Source of the DNA: JACKOB01 sp024234575
GTDB taxonomy: Bacteria; Pseudomonadota; Gammaproteobacteria; Pseudomonadales; Oleiphilaceae
Assembly: GCA_051208035.1 (NCBI GenBank)
Contig: JBPJFZ010000004.1
Location: 124,001 to 188,000, forward strand
Direction of reading: 5' to 3'
DNA: 64,000 nt
Shown here piece after piece: positions 34,976 to 44,522 of this stretch. Position 1 is the stretch's first letter; each line of letters begins with the position of its first letter. Below the pieces are notes generated by a model, which saw only the letters and a program-made list of their open reading frames with translations, did not search any database and was not told the DNA's origin. A program made the translations under genes and the position numbers.

Positions 34976-36061
34976 ATGAAAGCATCGATTGTCGCAAAAT
35001 TAGATCACCTCGCAGAACGTTATGAAGAACTAGGCGCATTGCTCAGTGATGCCGGAGTTATTTCGAATCAGGATAAATTTCGTGCGTATTCGAAAGAATA
35101 TGCAGAGCTTGAGCCGGTTGTTCAGTCTTACGCCCGCTATAAAAAGACCCTGGCCGATATGGAAGAGACCAAGCTTCTATTGCAGGACTCTGATCCGGAC
35201 ATGCGTAAGATGGCTTATGATGATTTAGGGCAATCAGAAGAAGAGCTTACAGCCTTGCAGCTTGAATTGCAGAAGTTGTTGTTACCGAAAGATCCCAATG
35301 ACGCAAATAATATCTTCCTGGAGGTGAGGGCTGGCACTGGTGGAGATGAAGCGGCAATCTTTGCAGGTGACCTCTTTCGTATGTACTCCCGCTATGCCGA
35401 AAGAAAGCGCTGGAGAGTAGAGCTTATCAGCGAAAGTGAAGGTGAGCATGGTGGTTATAAAGAGGTTATCTGCCGTTTAATTGGCAATGATGTTTATGCG
35501 CACTTAAAGTTTGAGTCCGGTGCACACAGGGTACAGCGCGTTCCAGAGACTGAATCCCAGGGGCGTATACACACGTCTGCCTGTACTGTCGCGGTAATGC
35601 CAGAAATTGAAGGGGTTGGTGCGATTGAAATCAACAAGGCGGATATCCGAATTGATACCTTCAGAGCTTCCGGCGCGGGTGGCCAGCATGTTAACAAAAC
35701 CGATTCGGCTATCCGTATTACGCATATTCCAACAGGTATTGTTGTGGAATGCCAGGATGAACGCTCGCAGCATAAAAACCGCGCTAAAGCTTTGTCGTGG
35801 TTGCAATCGAAGTTGCTAACAGCAGAGCAGGATGCTCAGGCTAAAGAACAGGCGGCAACCCGAAAAAGTCTGGTTGGTAGCGGTGATCGGTCAGAAAGAA
35901 TTCGCACCTACAATTTTCCACAAGGCCGCGTGACGGATCATCGCATCAATTTGACGCTTTATAAATTGGATGAGGTAATGAGTGGAGATCTCGACTCGAT
36001 TATCCAGCCATTGGTAAGTGAGCATCAGGCAGAAATGCTGGCAACGCTGTCTGAAGCCTGA
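34976..36061 (+). CDS. prfA: Peptide chain release factor 1
   Basis: Recognises UAA/UAG and triggers peptide release. Contains the GGQ loop in GAGGQHVNKTDSA (about 228-240), methylated on Gln by PrmC, and a PxT codon-reading motif as PET in RVPETESQGRIHTSA (E. coli has PAT). The length of 361 aa is standard. prmC follows 17 bp later, matching its substrate relation. Confidence 0.96.
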   Translation: MKASIVAKLDHLAERYEELGALLSDAGVISNQDKFRAYSKEYAELEPVVQSYARYKKTLADMEETKLLLQDSDPDMRKMAYDDLGQSEEELTALQLELQKLLLPKDPNDANNIFLEVRAGTGGDEAAIFAGDLFRMYSRYAERKRWRVELISESEGEHGGYKEVICRLIGNDVYAHLKFESGAHRVQRVPETESQGRIHTSACTVAVMPEIEGVGAIEINKADIRIDTFRASGAGGQHVNKTDSAIRITHIPTGIVVECQDERSQHKNRAKALSWLQSKLLTAEQDAQAKEQAATRKSLVGSGDRSERIRTYNFPQGRVTDHRINLTLYKLDEVMSGDLDSIIQPLVSEHQAEMLATLSEA

Positions 36062-36078
36062 TCAGGGAGTGACTGCGC

Positions 36079-36915
36079 TTGAGTAGAATTCAGGATTTAC
36101 TGGATGCAGGTATGTTGCCTGACAGTGATACCGCGCGGCTGGATCTGGAAGTGATGCTGGCGGCGGTGTTAGAAAAGGATCGTACCTATCTGTATACCTG
36201 GCCAGAGCGCAGTCTGTCGGTTGATCAGCTGGATTCTTTTGGTGCCATGGTCGCACGGCGCCGTCAAGGTGAGCCGGTTGCACACATCATTGGCGTGCGT
36301 GAGTTTTGGTCATTACCGCTGCAGGTAAACAACACAACATTAATACCGCGGCCCGACACTGAGCTTCTGGTCGAAGCGGTGCTTGATAAATTCTCTTCCC
36401 ATACCTCTTTGACATTACTTGATCTTGGCACAGGAACAGGTGCTATCGCGCTGGCGCTGGCCAAAGAGAGTCCGGGTTGGGAAATCTTTGCCAGTGATAT
36501 CTCGCCTGAAGCTTGTGCGCTTGCCGCAACAAATAAAAAAAAATGTCGCATTGATAATGTAAAAATATTCTGTGGTCGCTGGCTCGCTGCAATCGCGGGT
36601 TCTGTCAGGTTTGATGTCATCGTTAGTAACCCTCCGTACATTCGCGAGAATGACGCACATTTGAACAAGGGTGATGTGCGTTTCGAACCGAGATCAGCGT
36701 TAGTTTCTGCCTGCGAAGGCCTCGCGGACATTGAGACCATTCTACGTGAAAGCGCAGCTCATCTCAGGCCTGGCGGCTGGCTGTTGCTAGAGCATGGTTA
36801 TGATCAGCAGGAGTCAGTACAGAATTTATTTGCTTCCTTCGGTTACGAAAGTATAGAAACATTGATTGATTATGCTGGTAACCCCCGGGTCACCTTGGGC
36901 GTTTTGTATAAATAG
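36079..36915 (+). CDS. prmC: Release factor glutamine methyltransferase PrmC
   Basis: Methylates the GGQ glutamine of RF1 and RF2 using SAM. An N-terminal helical domain (1-80) contains RRRQGEPVAHIIG. The class I methyltransferase fold has LIPRPDTELLVE, LDLGTGTGAIALALA near 116 and the catalytic NPPY in VSNPPYI near 187. The start is TTG at 36079 with an AGGGA upstream; the stop is at 36915. Confidence 0.95.
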   Translation: MSRIQDLLDAGMLPDSDTARLDLEVMLAAVLEKDRTYLYTWPERSLSVDQLDSFGAMVARRRQGEPVAHIIGVREFWSLPLQVNNTTLIPRPDTELLVEAVLDKFSSHTSLTLLDLGTGTGAIALALAKESPGWEIFASDISPEACALAATNKKKCRIDNVKIFCGRWLAAIAGSVRFDVIVSNPPYIRENDAHLNKGDVRFEPRSALVSACEGLADIETILRESAAHLRPGGWLLLEHGYDQQESVQNLFASFGYESIETLIDYAGNPRVTLGVLYK

Positions 36916-36939
36916 TTGAGGCTTACCCAGGAGAGTGCA

Positions 36940-37725
36940 GTGTCGGATCAAAAAGATATGGCGAATGCTGTTGTTGATCTTAGTGATCAGGAGCTGTTGC
37001 GCTACAGTCGACAAATTATGATGCCTGAGATCGATATAGCCGGGCAGTTAAAGCTTAAAAATGCAAAAGTTTTAATAGTTGGTCTGGGCGGGTTAGGATG
37101 CCCTGTGGCGTTATATCTGGCAGCAGCAGGTGTAGGGCAAATTGAATTGCTCGATTTTGATCTTGTTGATGAGAGTAATTTGCAAAGGCAAATTGCCCAT
37201 GCTGTGTCGACGGTTGGTCAGGCCAAAGTCGAGTCTGCTGCCGCGGCGGTGTTAAGTGTTAATCCTGATTGTCAGGTTGTGACACATAATCGCCAATTAG
37301 ATGCAGACTGCGCAGAGCAGATTTTCTCTAAGGTCGACGTTGTTGTTGATGCCTCAGATAATTTTGCCACGCGATTTTTGATCAACGAAAAAGCATGGCA
37401 GGCGAAGAAGGTTGTGATTTCAGGAGCTGCCATCCGGTTTGAAGGGCAAGTTTCGGTTTACGATTTTCGTTCTGAGCAGTCGCCATGCTATGCCTGTCTG
37501 TATCAGGATATCTCCGAAGAGCAAATGACCTGCTCAGAAACGGGTGTTGTTTCGCCCCTGGTGGGAATTATCGGTTCGGTTCAGGCGATGGAGACAATAA
37601 AGGTCATTGTTGATATTGGCCGGCCACTCATCGGCAGGTTGCTGCTGCTTGATGCCTTATCCATGGAGTGGCGAACGATGCGCTTTAAAAGAGATGAACA
37701 TTGCGCTGTCTGTAGCGGGCGTTAG
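36940..37725 (+). CDS. moeB: MoeB/ThiF-family sulfur-carrier adenylyltransferase
   Basis: E1-like enzyme that adenylates the C-terminal Gly-Gly of MoaD (molybdopterin) or ThiS. It has LRYSRQIMMPEI near 22, the nucleotide loop VLIVGLGGLGCPVALYLAAAGVG near 45-67, DDE/NLQRQ region and two CxxC zinc pairs (CYAC near 180 and CAVC near 256). The GTG at 36940 has AGGAG 6 nt upstream and is preferred to an overlapping TTG at 36916. It lacks a rhodanese domain. Its stop codon overlaps that of the AsmA-like gene on the other strand. Whether it serves MoaD or ThiS cannot be told here. Confidence 0.88.
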   Translation: MSDQKDMANAVVDLSDQELLRYSRQIMMPEIDIAGQLKLKNAKVLIVGLGGLGCPVALYLAAAGVGQIELLDFDLVDESNLQRQIAHAVSTVGQAKVESAAAAVLSVNPDCQVVTHNRQLDADCAEQIFSKVDVVVDASDNFATRFLINEKAWQAKKVVISGAAIRFEGQVSVYDFRSEQSPCYACLYQDISEEQMTCSETGVVSPLVGIIGSVQAMETIKVIVDIGRPLIGRLLLLDALSMEWRTMRFKRDEHCAVCSGR

Positions 37726-40649
37726 GGGGGCGCTGTTTTATTGTCAGTTTTTGTTGCCTGTGTCTGGTATTCAAAAATTTTTCGGCAATCAGGTAGTCCG
37801 TCCTCCGCCATGTGATGGACGGTTGCTAAATCTACAACGTAAGCGGGTATGGCATAGAGCCAGCGAGCGGCAGTTACGATGCCTGCCCCTTTCTGTGGCT
37901 TAACGAACGGCTCAGCTAACGTGCCTGATACAACCATCGGTAGCCAATTGCGCAGCAGTGCCGGATCCTTTGGCTCTGGCTTGGCATAACCTTCAATCTC
38001 GCCGTTAGTCAAGTTGGCAGCAAGCGTTGCGTTAACTCTGACTCTTGTCGAATCAATAATTACCGGATTAATTTTTAGCAGGCCATCGGCAAATGTGAGT
38101 AAACCGGCGGAGCAGTTGATTTTAGACTTCTCGATTGCCCCCACGCTCTGGGCGAGGGTTTGGATAAAGCCGCCACCCCAGAGATCGAATAACATAAACT
38201 CTCCGAATTCTGGTTGCGACATAAAACTGATATTGCCTCGTAATGCGCTGAGCAGCTCGGTTTCTTTTGGTGCGGCTTTTGTATTCAGATCAACGTCGGT
38301 GTTCAGGTGGCCAGAAATTTTCTTAATCGTGGGGTGGTCGTAGTGGTAATAGATGTCTTTGCCTCTGGCGCGGGTGCTGATCGCCATTAAGTGCTCATCT
38401 GATAGGTCGAGGGCGGCGGAGAAGTTTATAGTACCGCCCCGAACCCCGTAAATTTTAGACGGTAATATGTCGACTTTTCCGTGTCCGAATTGAGAGGCTA
38501 TTTTCATACTTGCCTGCATCTTATCCAGATTAATCTCGTCAATAGATAGTCTGACCTGGCCCTGGGTTCTCTGCAATAACTGTCTGGCAGGGGCTATCCA
38601 GGTGGCGAGCAAATCATCTACTTTGCCCGGTATTTTTGCGATATTGTCTGTGCTGGTGAGCTTGGCCATGCTAATGCCAAAGTCTTCGAGATAGAGCGTT
38701 TTAAGGCGAATGTCTCCAGACACGCTGGTCGGTTCAGCGAAAGGGACAACGACAAAATCAGCCTCACCCAGACTTTGCCCTTTCTTTATGGAGTCAATGT
38801 GGAGCTGTAGCTGGTTGTTTTTCCAAGAGAATTTACCCTCGCCGTCGAGAGCGGAGGATGCTGTGGGTGTTGGCGCTGCCTGGGTGGCTATGGCGAATGT
38901 GCCATTTGCATTGGCTTCACTATGTGATGTGGCAATGTCGAAAACCGAATGTAGCCGGATATTTCCTAGTGACGCGTTTAATTCACCAGGTGACGTGCTT
39001 TGTTGCAATAGTGCCAGCCAGCGATCAACTTTCAAGTTAAGTGTTGAGGGTTGTGCCATCGCTTCTCCGTGGACTTCGACTAATAAGTGCTCGTCAGGAG
39101 TAGCTGACACGTTGACGGATGCTAGCGAGTAGGTATGTGGCAGTAAGTTTGTCGCTAAGGTGACTGAAGAGTCGGGTAGATGCAGTTGACCGGTGGCTGC
39201 GTTTAGTTCTCCGGTTTGGGCATTAATCTTTAGCTGACCATTAATCGTGGTGGGTCCCGTTGAGCCACGTAACTGCAAAAGTTCAGATGGCGGTAAAAAT
39301 GGCTGCACATCCAGTGGAGGAATTGTCACAGCGGTGCGCCAACTGAAAACGTCTTGAATAAATTCCCCTTGTCCGCTGACATGGAAGGCCTTTTCCTGAA
39401 TGCTTTGGGAGCCCGCTAAACTTAAAGTTGAATCGAGCCAATGGATATTTAGTGCGGTTTTTTCTTTTACCAGCAGTGAATCATAATCGACTTGCCGTAC
39501 TTCGATAGTAAATTCACCGTTGCTTTTCTCTATAAGTTGCAGTGCCCCCCGGCTAAGTTTGGCCAAAGATAATTTACTAAGATCGATGGATTGCCCGACC
39601 CAATCTAGTAGTTTTCTAAGATTCAACGTTTCCGACGATAACCCTGTCATTAAATGAGGTTTATCGCCGCTTAGACTAAGGGTACCTTGTCCCTGCCAGT
39701 GGCTATCGGCAATGTTGAGCTCTGTTAGTTGCCATTGAATGCTATTTGAAAGCAGGCTCCCTCTTAACTGCATGGCGAATGGACCGAATGCTTTAAAGGG
39801 CAAAGGGGTTATCTTTAGCGCTTCATAAAGCTCTTGGGAGTGAACGTTGAACACGGCACTGGAGGGGGCACCGGATGGGTCATACTCTGGGGTCAGCGAC
39901 CAGGTCATCGCCCCCAGCTTGCCATGCAAGGTGGGTAACGTGTTGCTTTTATGTGGTAAGGAAGAGTCTATTGACCAGGGAAGATGCGCAAGTTGGCCCC
40001 GTGCAGTGATAGCGGGAGAGTCACCGTTGTTACTATTCAGGTTAGCTGACGTGACCTGCAATATGGGGGAAGTGGCATTGCAGTTTTCAGAAATATCGAT
40101 GCTGATGTCTTGGGCGTCAATATGCTCTGGTCGCAACCTGTTAACGAGGTTATACAGATCTTTAGGAGGCGCTAACGCTGCCAGGTTGTCGATGTTTGGT
40201 CGCAAACAGCTGCTAAAGCCTTTAGCTATTAATGAAAATTTCAGCATTCCCCCCCAGGCCTTTTTCAACGAAAGACTCGATTGAAAGCTGGTAATTGAGC
40301 CTTTAGCCTGGCCATATTCGCTTGTTACATCAAAATCAAGCTGGTGCAGCTCGATACCTGGTTGCATGCCTGTTTTTATGGTGATATCGCCGCGCACTGA
40401 AAGTGAGCCATCCTCTCCGAGCAGTGTTGTCGATATCCACGAGGGAAGCTTTTCAGGAAAGGGCACAGGCAGCCGCGTTTCGACACTCAGAAAGCCAGCC
40501 GCAAGAATCATGAGGCCAAGCAGAAGCACAAATAGTGTGAGTGCCACAAACTTACCAAGTTTAGTTAGTAATCCTTGTATTCTTGATGGGGGTAAGGAAG
40601 CGCCGTCAACACCTTCTGTCGCGCTGGCAATATGTTTGTGTAGGCGCAT
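37722..40649 (-). CDS. AsmA-like envelope protein
   Basis: A 975-aa inner-membrane-anchored periplasmic protein. One N-terminal membrane helix (about 33-53, VALTLFVLLLGLMILAAGFL) is followed by long beta-rich repeats typical of AsmA-family bridge-like proteins. The C-terminal section has a beta-strand and helical end (YEGYAKPEP... LLRNWLPMVVSGTLAEPFVKPQ) like AsmA-like C domains. AsmA proteins of E. coli are linked to phospholipid movement to the outer membrane. The stop codon overlaps the moeB stop on the opposite strand by two bases. No close paralogue is in the window. Confidence 0.82.
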   Translation of the reverse strand: MRLHKHIASATEGVDGASLPPSRIQGLLTKLGKFVALTLFVLLLGLMILAAGFLSVETRLPVPFPEKLPSWISTTLLGEDGSLSVRGDITIKTGMQPGIELHQLDFDVTSEYGQAKGSITSFQSSLSLKKAWGGMLKFSLIAKGFSSCLRPNIDNLAALAPPKDLYNLVNRLRPEHIDAQDISIDISENCNATSPILQVTSANLNSNNGDSPAITARGQLAHLPWSIDSSLPHKSNTLPTLHGKLGAMTWSLTPEYDPSGAPSSAVFNVHSQELYEALKITPLPFKAFGPFAMQLRGSLLSNSIQWQLTELNIADSHWQGQGTLSLSGDKPHLMTGLSSETLNLRKLLDWVGQSIDLSKLSLAKLSRGALQLIEKSNGEFTIEVRQVDYDSLLVKEKTALNIHWLDSTLSLAGSQSIQEKAFHVSGQGEFIQDVFSWRTAVTIPPLDVQPFLPPSELLQLRGSTGPTTINGQLKINAQTGELNAATGQLHLPDSSVTLATNLLPHTYSLASVNVSATPDEHLLVEVHGEAMAQPSTLNLKVDRWLALLQQSTSPGELNASLGNIRLHSVFDIATSHSEANANGTFAIATQAAPTPTASSALDGEGKFSWKNNQLQLHIDSIKKGQSLGEADFVVVPFAEPTSVSGDIRLKTLYLEDFGISMAKLTSTDNIAKIPGKVDDLLATWIAPARQLLQRTQGQVRLSIDEINLDKMQASMKIASQFGHGKVDILPSKIYGVRGGTINFSAALDLSDEHLMAISTRARGKDIYYHYDHPTIKKISGHLNTDVDLNTKAAPKETELLSALRGNISFMSQPEFGEFMLFDLWGGGFIQTLAQSVGAIEKSKINCSAGLLTFADGLLKINPVIIDSTRVRVNATLAANLTNGEIEGYAKPEPKDPALLRNWLPMVVSGTLAEPFVKPQKGAGIVTAARWLYAIPAYVVDLATVHHMAEDGLPDCRKIFEYQTQATKTDNKTAPP

Positions 40650-40779
40650 GAGCAGCAGCGTCGCATTGTTAGGTAAGTTAAGAACAAGAGGTTACTTTAC
40701 TAAACGGTCGGATATCAATCTTTACGTGGAAAGGGGGAGTGGCCGCCAGATAATACTGACAGCCATTTCTTGAAGGTCT

Positions 40780-42162
40780 CTACAAATTGGCTTCTGCGTA
40801 TTCCGCTAAAATGGATCGTGGCACGCCCTGTAAATGGATATGCCCCCCGTGCTTGAACCGTTTAAATCGCTCGGTCATATAGGTTAGCCCCGAGCTTAGC
40901 GGGCCAAGATAGGGGGTGTCGATTTGTGCTAAATTCCCCAGACAGATTACCTTGCTGCCAGTTCCGGCGCGGGTAACGATTGTTTTTACCTGATGCGGCG
41001 TGAGGTTTTGGCACTCGTCGATCAGAATCAGGCTGTGCTGAAAGCTGCGTCCGCGAATATAGTTCATCGATTTGAACTGGATAGGTACTTTGTCCAGAAT
41101 GTAATCAACGCTACTGTGCATATTCTCGTCGTCTTCATGCAGGGCTTCGAGGTTATCAGTAATCGCGCCAAGCCACGGTTCCATCTTTTCTCGCTCGCTT
41201 CCGGGCAAAAAGCCGATATCTTCATCCAGGCCCTGGGTACTGCGTGTGGCGATGATTCGTTTGTATTTCTTACTGGCAACCGTCATTTCAATGGCCGCGG
41301 CCAATGCCAAAATGGTTTTTCCAGAACCTGCCGCGCCGGTGAGGTTAACCAGATGAATCTCGGGGTCGAGCAGCAAGTTTAATGCGAGTGCCTGGTATAT
41401 GTCTCTGGGTACTAACCCCCAGGCTTCCTGATTTAGCAGGTCTTGCTGAGAAAGGTCTTGAATGATAATTTTGTCTTCATTTATTTCCGAGACTCTGCCT
41501 ATAAACCCTTGCTCATCAATAATAAACTCATTGAGATTAAGCTTGTCCAAGCCGGGTTCTTTATTAAGAATATGTTCGGTGACGCCTTCGCGCTGGACTG
41601 TCTCCACTTTCTGAATGGTATCCCAAAAAGACTTGCTGTATTCCTGATACCCGGAGGGTAACAGGTCGACATCATCAACCAGTTGGTCGTTGTGGTAGTC
41701 CTGCGCCTCGACGCCGAAGCCGCGCGCTTTCAAACGCATGTTGATGTCTTTACTGACAAGTATTATCTGGCGGTCTTTATGAATAGATTGCAGGTTTGCC
41801 AGACTGTTGATTATCTTGTTGTCATTGAGGTTTTCGGGAAGTTGAGGACCTGTATGATTTTGTGTATCCATCAGAATCGATATAGTGCCCAGTGCCTCAC
41901 TTTTTTCACCGCGCTTGATGGGAACACCCTTTTCGATCTGTTTGGGGGTAGCGTCGCCAAGCAGGTTATCTATTGTGCGAATGGCTTGCCGGCAGTCGGC
42001 GGCAATGGTTTGTTTGCCTGCTTTCAGTTTGTCCAGCTCTTCCAATACCGTCATTGGGATAATGACCTGGTGCTCTTCGAAGTTGAGAATGGCATTGGGG
42101 TCATGTATCAGTACGTTTGTGTCGAGTACATATACCTTTTTACGGGGTTTGCTGGCAGCCAT
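40780..42162 (-). CDS. PIN-PhoH fusion ATPase (PhoH2-like)
   Basis: An N-terminal PIN RNase domain (KVYVLDTNVLIHDPNAI start with acidic residues; EELDKLK near 42) is fused to a PhoH P-loop ATPase (LTGAAGSGKTILALAAAIE near 274-292; LILIDECQNLTPHQVKTIVTRAG, Walker B near 383). PIN-PhoH proteins are proposed ATP-dependent RNases or helicases. The length of 460 aa fits. It is transcribed from 42162 with no operon partner within 90 bp. Enzymatic role here is inferred from the family. Confidence 0.93.
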   Translation of the reverse strand: MAASKPRKKVYVLDTNVLIHDPNAILNFEEHQVIIPMTVLEELDKLKAGKQTIAADCRQAIRTIDNLLGDATPKQIEKGVPIKRGEKSEALGTISILMDTQNHTGPQLPENLNDNKIINSLANLQSIHKDRQIILVSKDINMRLKARGFGVEAQDYHNDQLVDDVDLLPSGYQEYSKSFWDTIQKVETVQREGVTEHILNKEPGLDKLNLNEFIIDEQGFIGRVSEINEDKIIIQDLSQQDLLNQEAWGLVPRDIYQALALNLLLDPEIHLVNLTGAAGSGKTILALAAAIEMTVASKKYKRIIATRSTQGLDEDIGFLPGSEREKMEPWLGAITDNLEALHEDDENMHSSVDYILDKVPIQFKSMNYIRGRSFQHSLILIDECQNLTPHQVKTIVTRAGTGSKVICLGNLAQIDTPYLGPLSSGLTYMTERFKRFKHGGHIHLQGVPRSILAEYAEANL

Positions 42163-42253
42163 AGAACAGTCCTTATGAAGAGGTGTCCTTTAATAATAAC
42201 CAATGAATGCTATTGATAAAGCGTGATTGTCGTCTTTTTTGCAAAGTTAGCCA

Positions 42254-42928
42254 CTATGATTGCTCGTGATTAAGCAGAGAACCCCGCCAAAGGTAGTTAA
42301 GCGCGCAGACCATTTCTGGGAAAAACTCTGGGGAAACAATCTTCAGCTCGGGCTGGCACATCAATTCTTTGAGGTTTTCAGGCCAGCTTTGCATCTGCCA
42401 AAGGCCGATAATTAGAGCATTTGTATGCAGCAATAATTGTATGCCTTTCTCCGTTGAGAGGTGCGGAAACCTTTGGTGTAATGATGCGCCCACAGCCTTA
42501 AGATACTTTACCAGCATCAGTTTAAATTGCGCCACGACATCTCGTTCGACGTTTTTTTCGATTACTGTGTTGGCCATACTGGCAAGAGGCATGAATGAGC
42601 CTTTTAGTGCCATAAAGCGCGTTAGTATGGTGATAAGCTCCGGTATTATATGCTTATTTTCAATCTCGGAATCTAGCAGTGACAGTATTTCCAATAACAG
42701 CGTTTCATATTGTTCAGACAGTAATGCAAGGAATATTTCTTCTTTGGTTTTGAAATACAAATAGACGGTGCCTTTTGCCAGGCCGGAAGCTTTGGCAATA
42801 CTGATCACTGAAGGTAGATTGTTCAGGTCTTTCGCGAATATTCTGGCAGCGGCATCTAAAATTGATTGTCGCTTGAGAGCTTTCTCATTGTCATCAATAG
42901 CACGCAGGCGTTGCGTTATGCACTTCAA
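42254..42928 (-). CDS. TetR-family transcriptional regulator
   Basis: A 224-aa dimeric repressor. The N-terminal HTH (about 20-65) reads SILDAAARIFAKD...SVISIAKASGLAKGTVYLYFKTKEEIF. The TTG at 42928 is supported by an AGGA 8-9 nt upstream. The C-terminal ligand domain is helical. The CBS gene is immediately upstream on the same strand (32 bp), so the two may share a transcript; its ligand is unknown. Confidence 0.88.
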   Translation of the reverse strand: MKCITQRLRAIDDNEKALKRQSILDAAARIFAKDLNNLPSVISIAKASGLAKGTVYLYFKTKEEIFLALLSEQYETLLLEILSLLDSEIENKHIIPELITILTRFMALKGSFMPLASMANTVIEKNVERDVVAQFKLMLVKYLKAVGASLHQRFPHLSTEKGIQLLLHTNALIIGLWQMQSWPENLKELMCQPELKIVSPEFFPEMVCALNYLWRGSLLNHEQS

Positions 42929-42960
42929 AGAACCGTTTCCTGTTGGGATGATTGGCGGTA

Positions 42961-43419
42961 TTACTCCGCAATTAGCTTCAGCAAGTCAAATGTTGTGATA
43001 ATACCCGTCACTTTATCGTCTTTTTTAACGAAAATACGATGCAAGTGATCCCCCATCATTTTAATGGCGACTTCTTTTATCGGTGTTTCTTCATCCACAG
43101 AGAAGACAATTGGGCTCATTATGTCTCTGACTTCAACAGGCACCTTTAACATTTCTTCGAATATAAACTGTCGCAGTCGTCGAGCCTCTTTCACTTCCTC
43201 CTCTGTCATGCGTTTTTCATGATCGGCAGAGGTATTGTTTAAGTGAAAGTCCGCAATGTCTTTTAAGGTGGCAATACCGACAATGTCATTATCATCGTTT
43301 ACCACCGGGCTGCCAGAAATATCGTTGTCAGACAGGAATTTGGCAAACCGTTGCATCGTCCAGCTTTCCGGCACTGACTTAATATGAGGGGTCATAATGT
43401 CGCGAGCTAATTTATCCAT
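42961..43419 (-). CDS. Tandem CBS-domain protein
   Basis: A 152-aa protein with two CBS motifs: LARDIMTPHIKSVPESW...FLSDNDISGSPVVNDDNDIVGIATLKDI (about 3-58) and VRDIMSPIVFSVDEETPIKEVAIKMMGDHLHRIFVKKDDKVTGIITTFDLLK (about 95-148). CBS pairs usually bind adenosyl ligands. No catalytic domain is attached. An AGGA precedes the ATG. It lies just upstream of the TetR gene. Confidence 0.9.
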   Translation of the reverse strand: MDKLARDIMTPHIKSVPESWTMQRFAKFLSDNDISGSPVVNDDNDIVGIATLKDIADFHLNNTSADHEKRMTEEEVKEARRLRQFIFEEMLKVPVEVRDIMSPIVFSVDEETPIKEVAIKMMGDHLHRIFVKKDDKVTGIITTFDLLKLIAE

Positions 43420-43611
43420 GAGTACTTTCCTAGGGAGCTAAGCCAAATTCCGGAGTGAGGTGATAGTTTAATGCAAAGTAGTTATAAAAAAAAACAACAT
43501 AATGCCGCAGATATTATCAGGGAGGCAGAGTGAGGCGACACTGGATTAATTTAGCTTGGCAGTGTGCCTCTTTTCGAATATTCAAGTACCCGGATGGCGG
43601 GCGGGTACTGA

Positions 43612-44379
43612 CTATTTTTCCTGGGGGGGATTGGCTGCTTCTGATCGGGTGGGAGGTACTTTTCGCACACCTGAAATAACTCCCTCATCATCATACTCAA
43701 TGACGCCATGCTGATATTTTTCTTCCTGTGCGACATTATCCAGGGCTTTGATGGATTTAAAGGGGATGTCTACCAGCAGGTTGTTTACCAGCCAGCTGGG
43801 TAGTACGCCAGCTGGTTCTGTATGTTGTAACCACAGCATATGGGTCTTATTGTCTTCGGTGGGTGTAAAAATATAGATTGTTTGTGCAACAGTAGTGCGA
43901 ACATAGTCGTCATCAACTGGCTTCCTGCCCTTAACTGCATGCATTTCCATCATGATTTGTGAAGAGCCGGGCAAGCTGGATGTGTTGATTTCCAGTACAT
44001 AGTCGCGATCTTTAACGGGCCAAGGCAGGTCATTGACCGAGTAGGCGTAACGCTTATTGAAGTCTGCCTCATCGAATCCGTAAGAAATCGTGCAACCATG
44101 CACCCACTCAGTACAAGAGTGGGGATTTGCCATGACGCTCATGACATTGTTAATAGGGGCGTTGAGAGTAGTTTCCGCTTTGAATGCCTTAACGTCTGAG
44201 CCTTCATAGTCGCGGGTGTAGATGATGACGCCATCTTTGTTTAAGGCTGACTCCCAACGATCGTCCTGAGAAACGAGTTCGGCAGAAGCATTAGAAAATA
44301 GGAAAAAGTTTGATGTCAGGATAAAAAATATGCGAAGGATATTTCCGCTATTCATTAAATTGTTTGGTTGTGGTTTCAT
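43612..44379 (-). CDS. Secreted START-domain protein
   Basis: A 255-aa protein with a signal-like N terminus (NSGNILRIFFILTSNFFLFSNASA). The START/Bet-v-1-like fold is visible from WESALNKDGVIIYTRDYEGSDVKAFKAETTLNAPINNVMSVMANPHSCTEWVHGC, in pieces near 40-95, to WLVNNLLVDIPFKSIKALDNVA. It likely binds a lipid or other hydrophobic ligand in the periplasm. I chose the ATG at 44379, with GGA 6 nt upstream; a longer in-frame ATG at 44442 would hide the signal peptide. Confidence 0.8.
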   Translation of the reverse strand: MKPQPNNLMNSGNILRIFFILTSNFFLFSNASAELVSQDDRWESALNKDGVIIYTRDYEGSDVKAFKAETTLNAPINNVMSVMANPHSCTEWVHGCTISYGFDEADFNKRYAYSVNDLPWPVKDRDYVLEINTSSLPGSSQIMMEMHAVKGRKPVDDDYVRTTVAQTIYIFTPTEDNKTHMLWLQHTEPAGVLPSWLVNNLLVDIPFKSIKALDNVAQEEKYQHGVIEYDDEGVISGVRKVPPTRSEAANPPQEK

Positions 44380-44522
44380 GTTTTTCCGTAAATAGACAAA
44401 AATATAAATTAGTGTGTGAAAAGTACACATAGCCTCTTCCATGAAGGGGGCTAGTGTAACACCCCGATTTATTTAGAAGTGATAAGTGTTTGGCGTTTTG
44501 TACCAGAAAGAGGGAAATCGCA

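Noticed and set aside
38710..39132. Plus-strand open frame opposite the AsmA-like gene.
   Set aside because: Antisense shadow of a long coding region; no ribosome-binding site or family match.
41683..42216. Long plus-strand open frame opposite the PhoH gene.
   Set aside because: It is antisense to a strongly recognised PIN-PhoH gene and resembles no protein.
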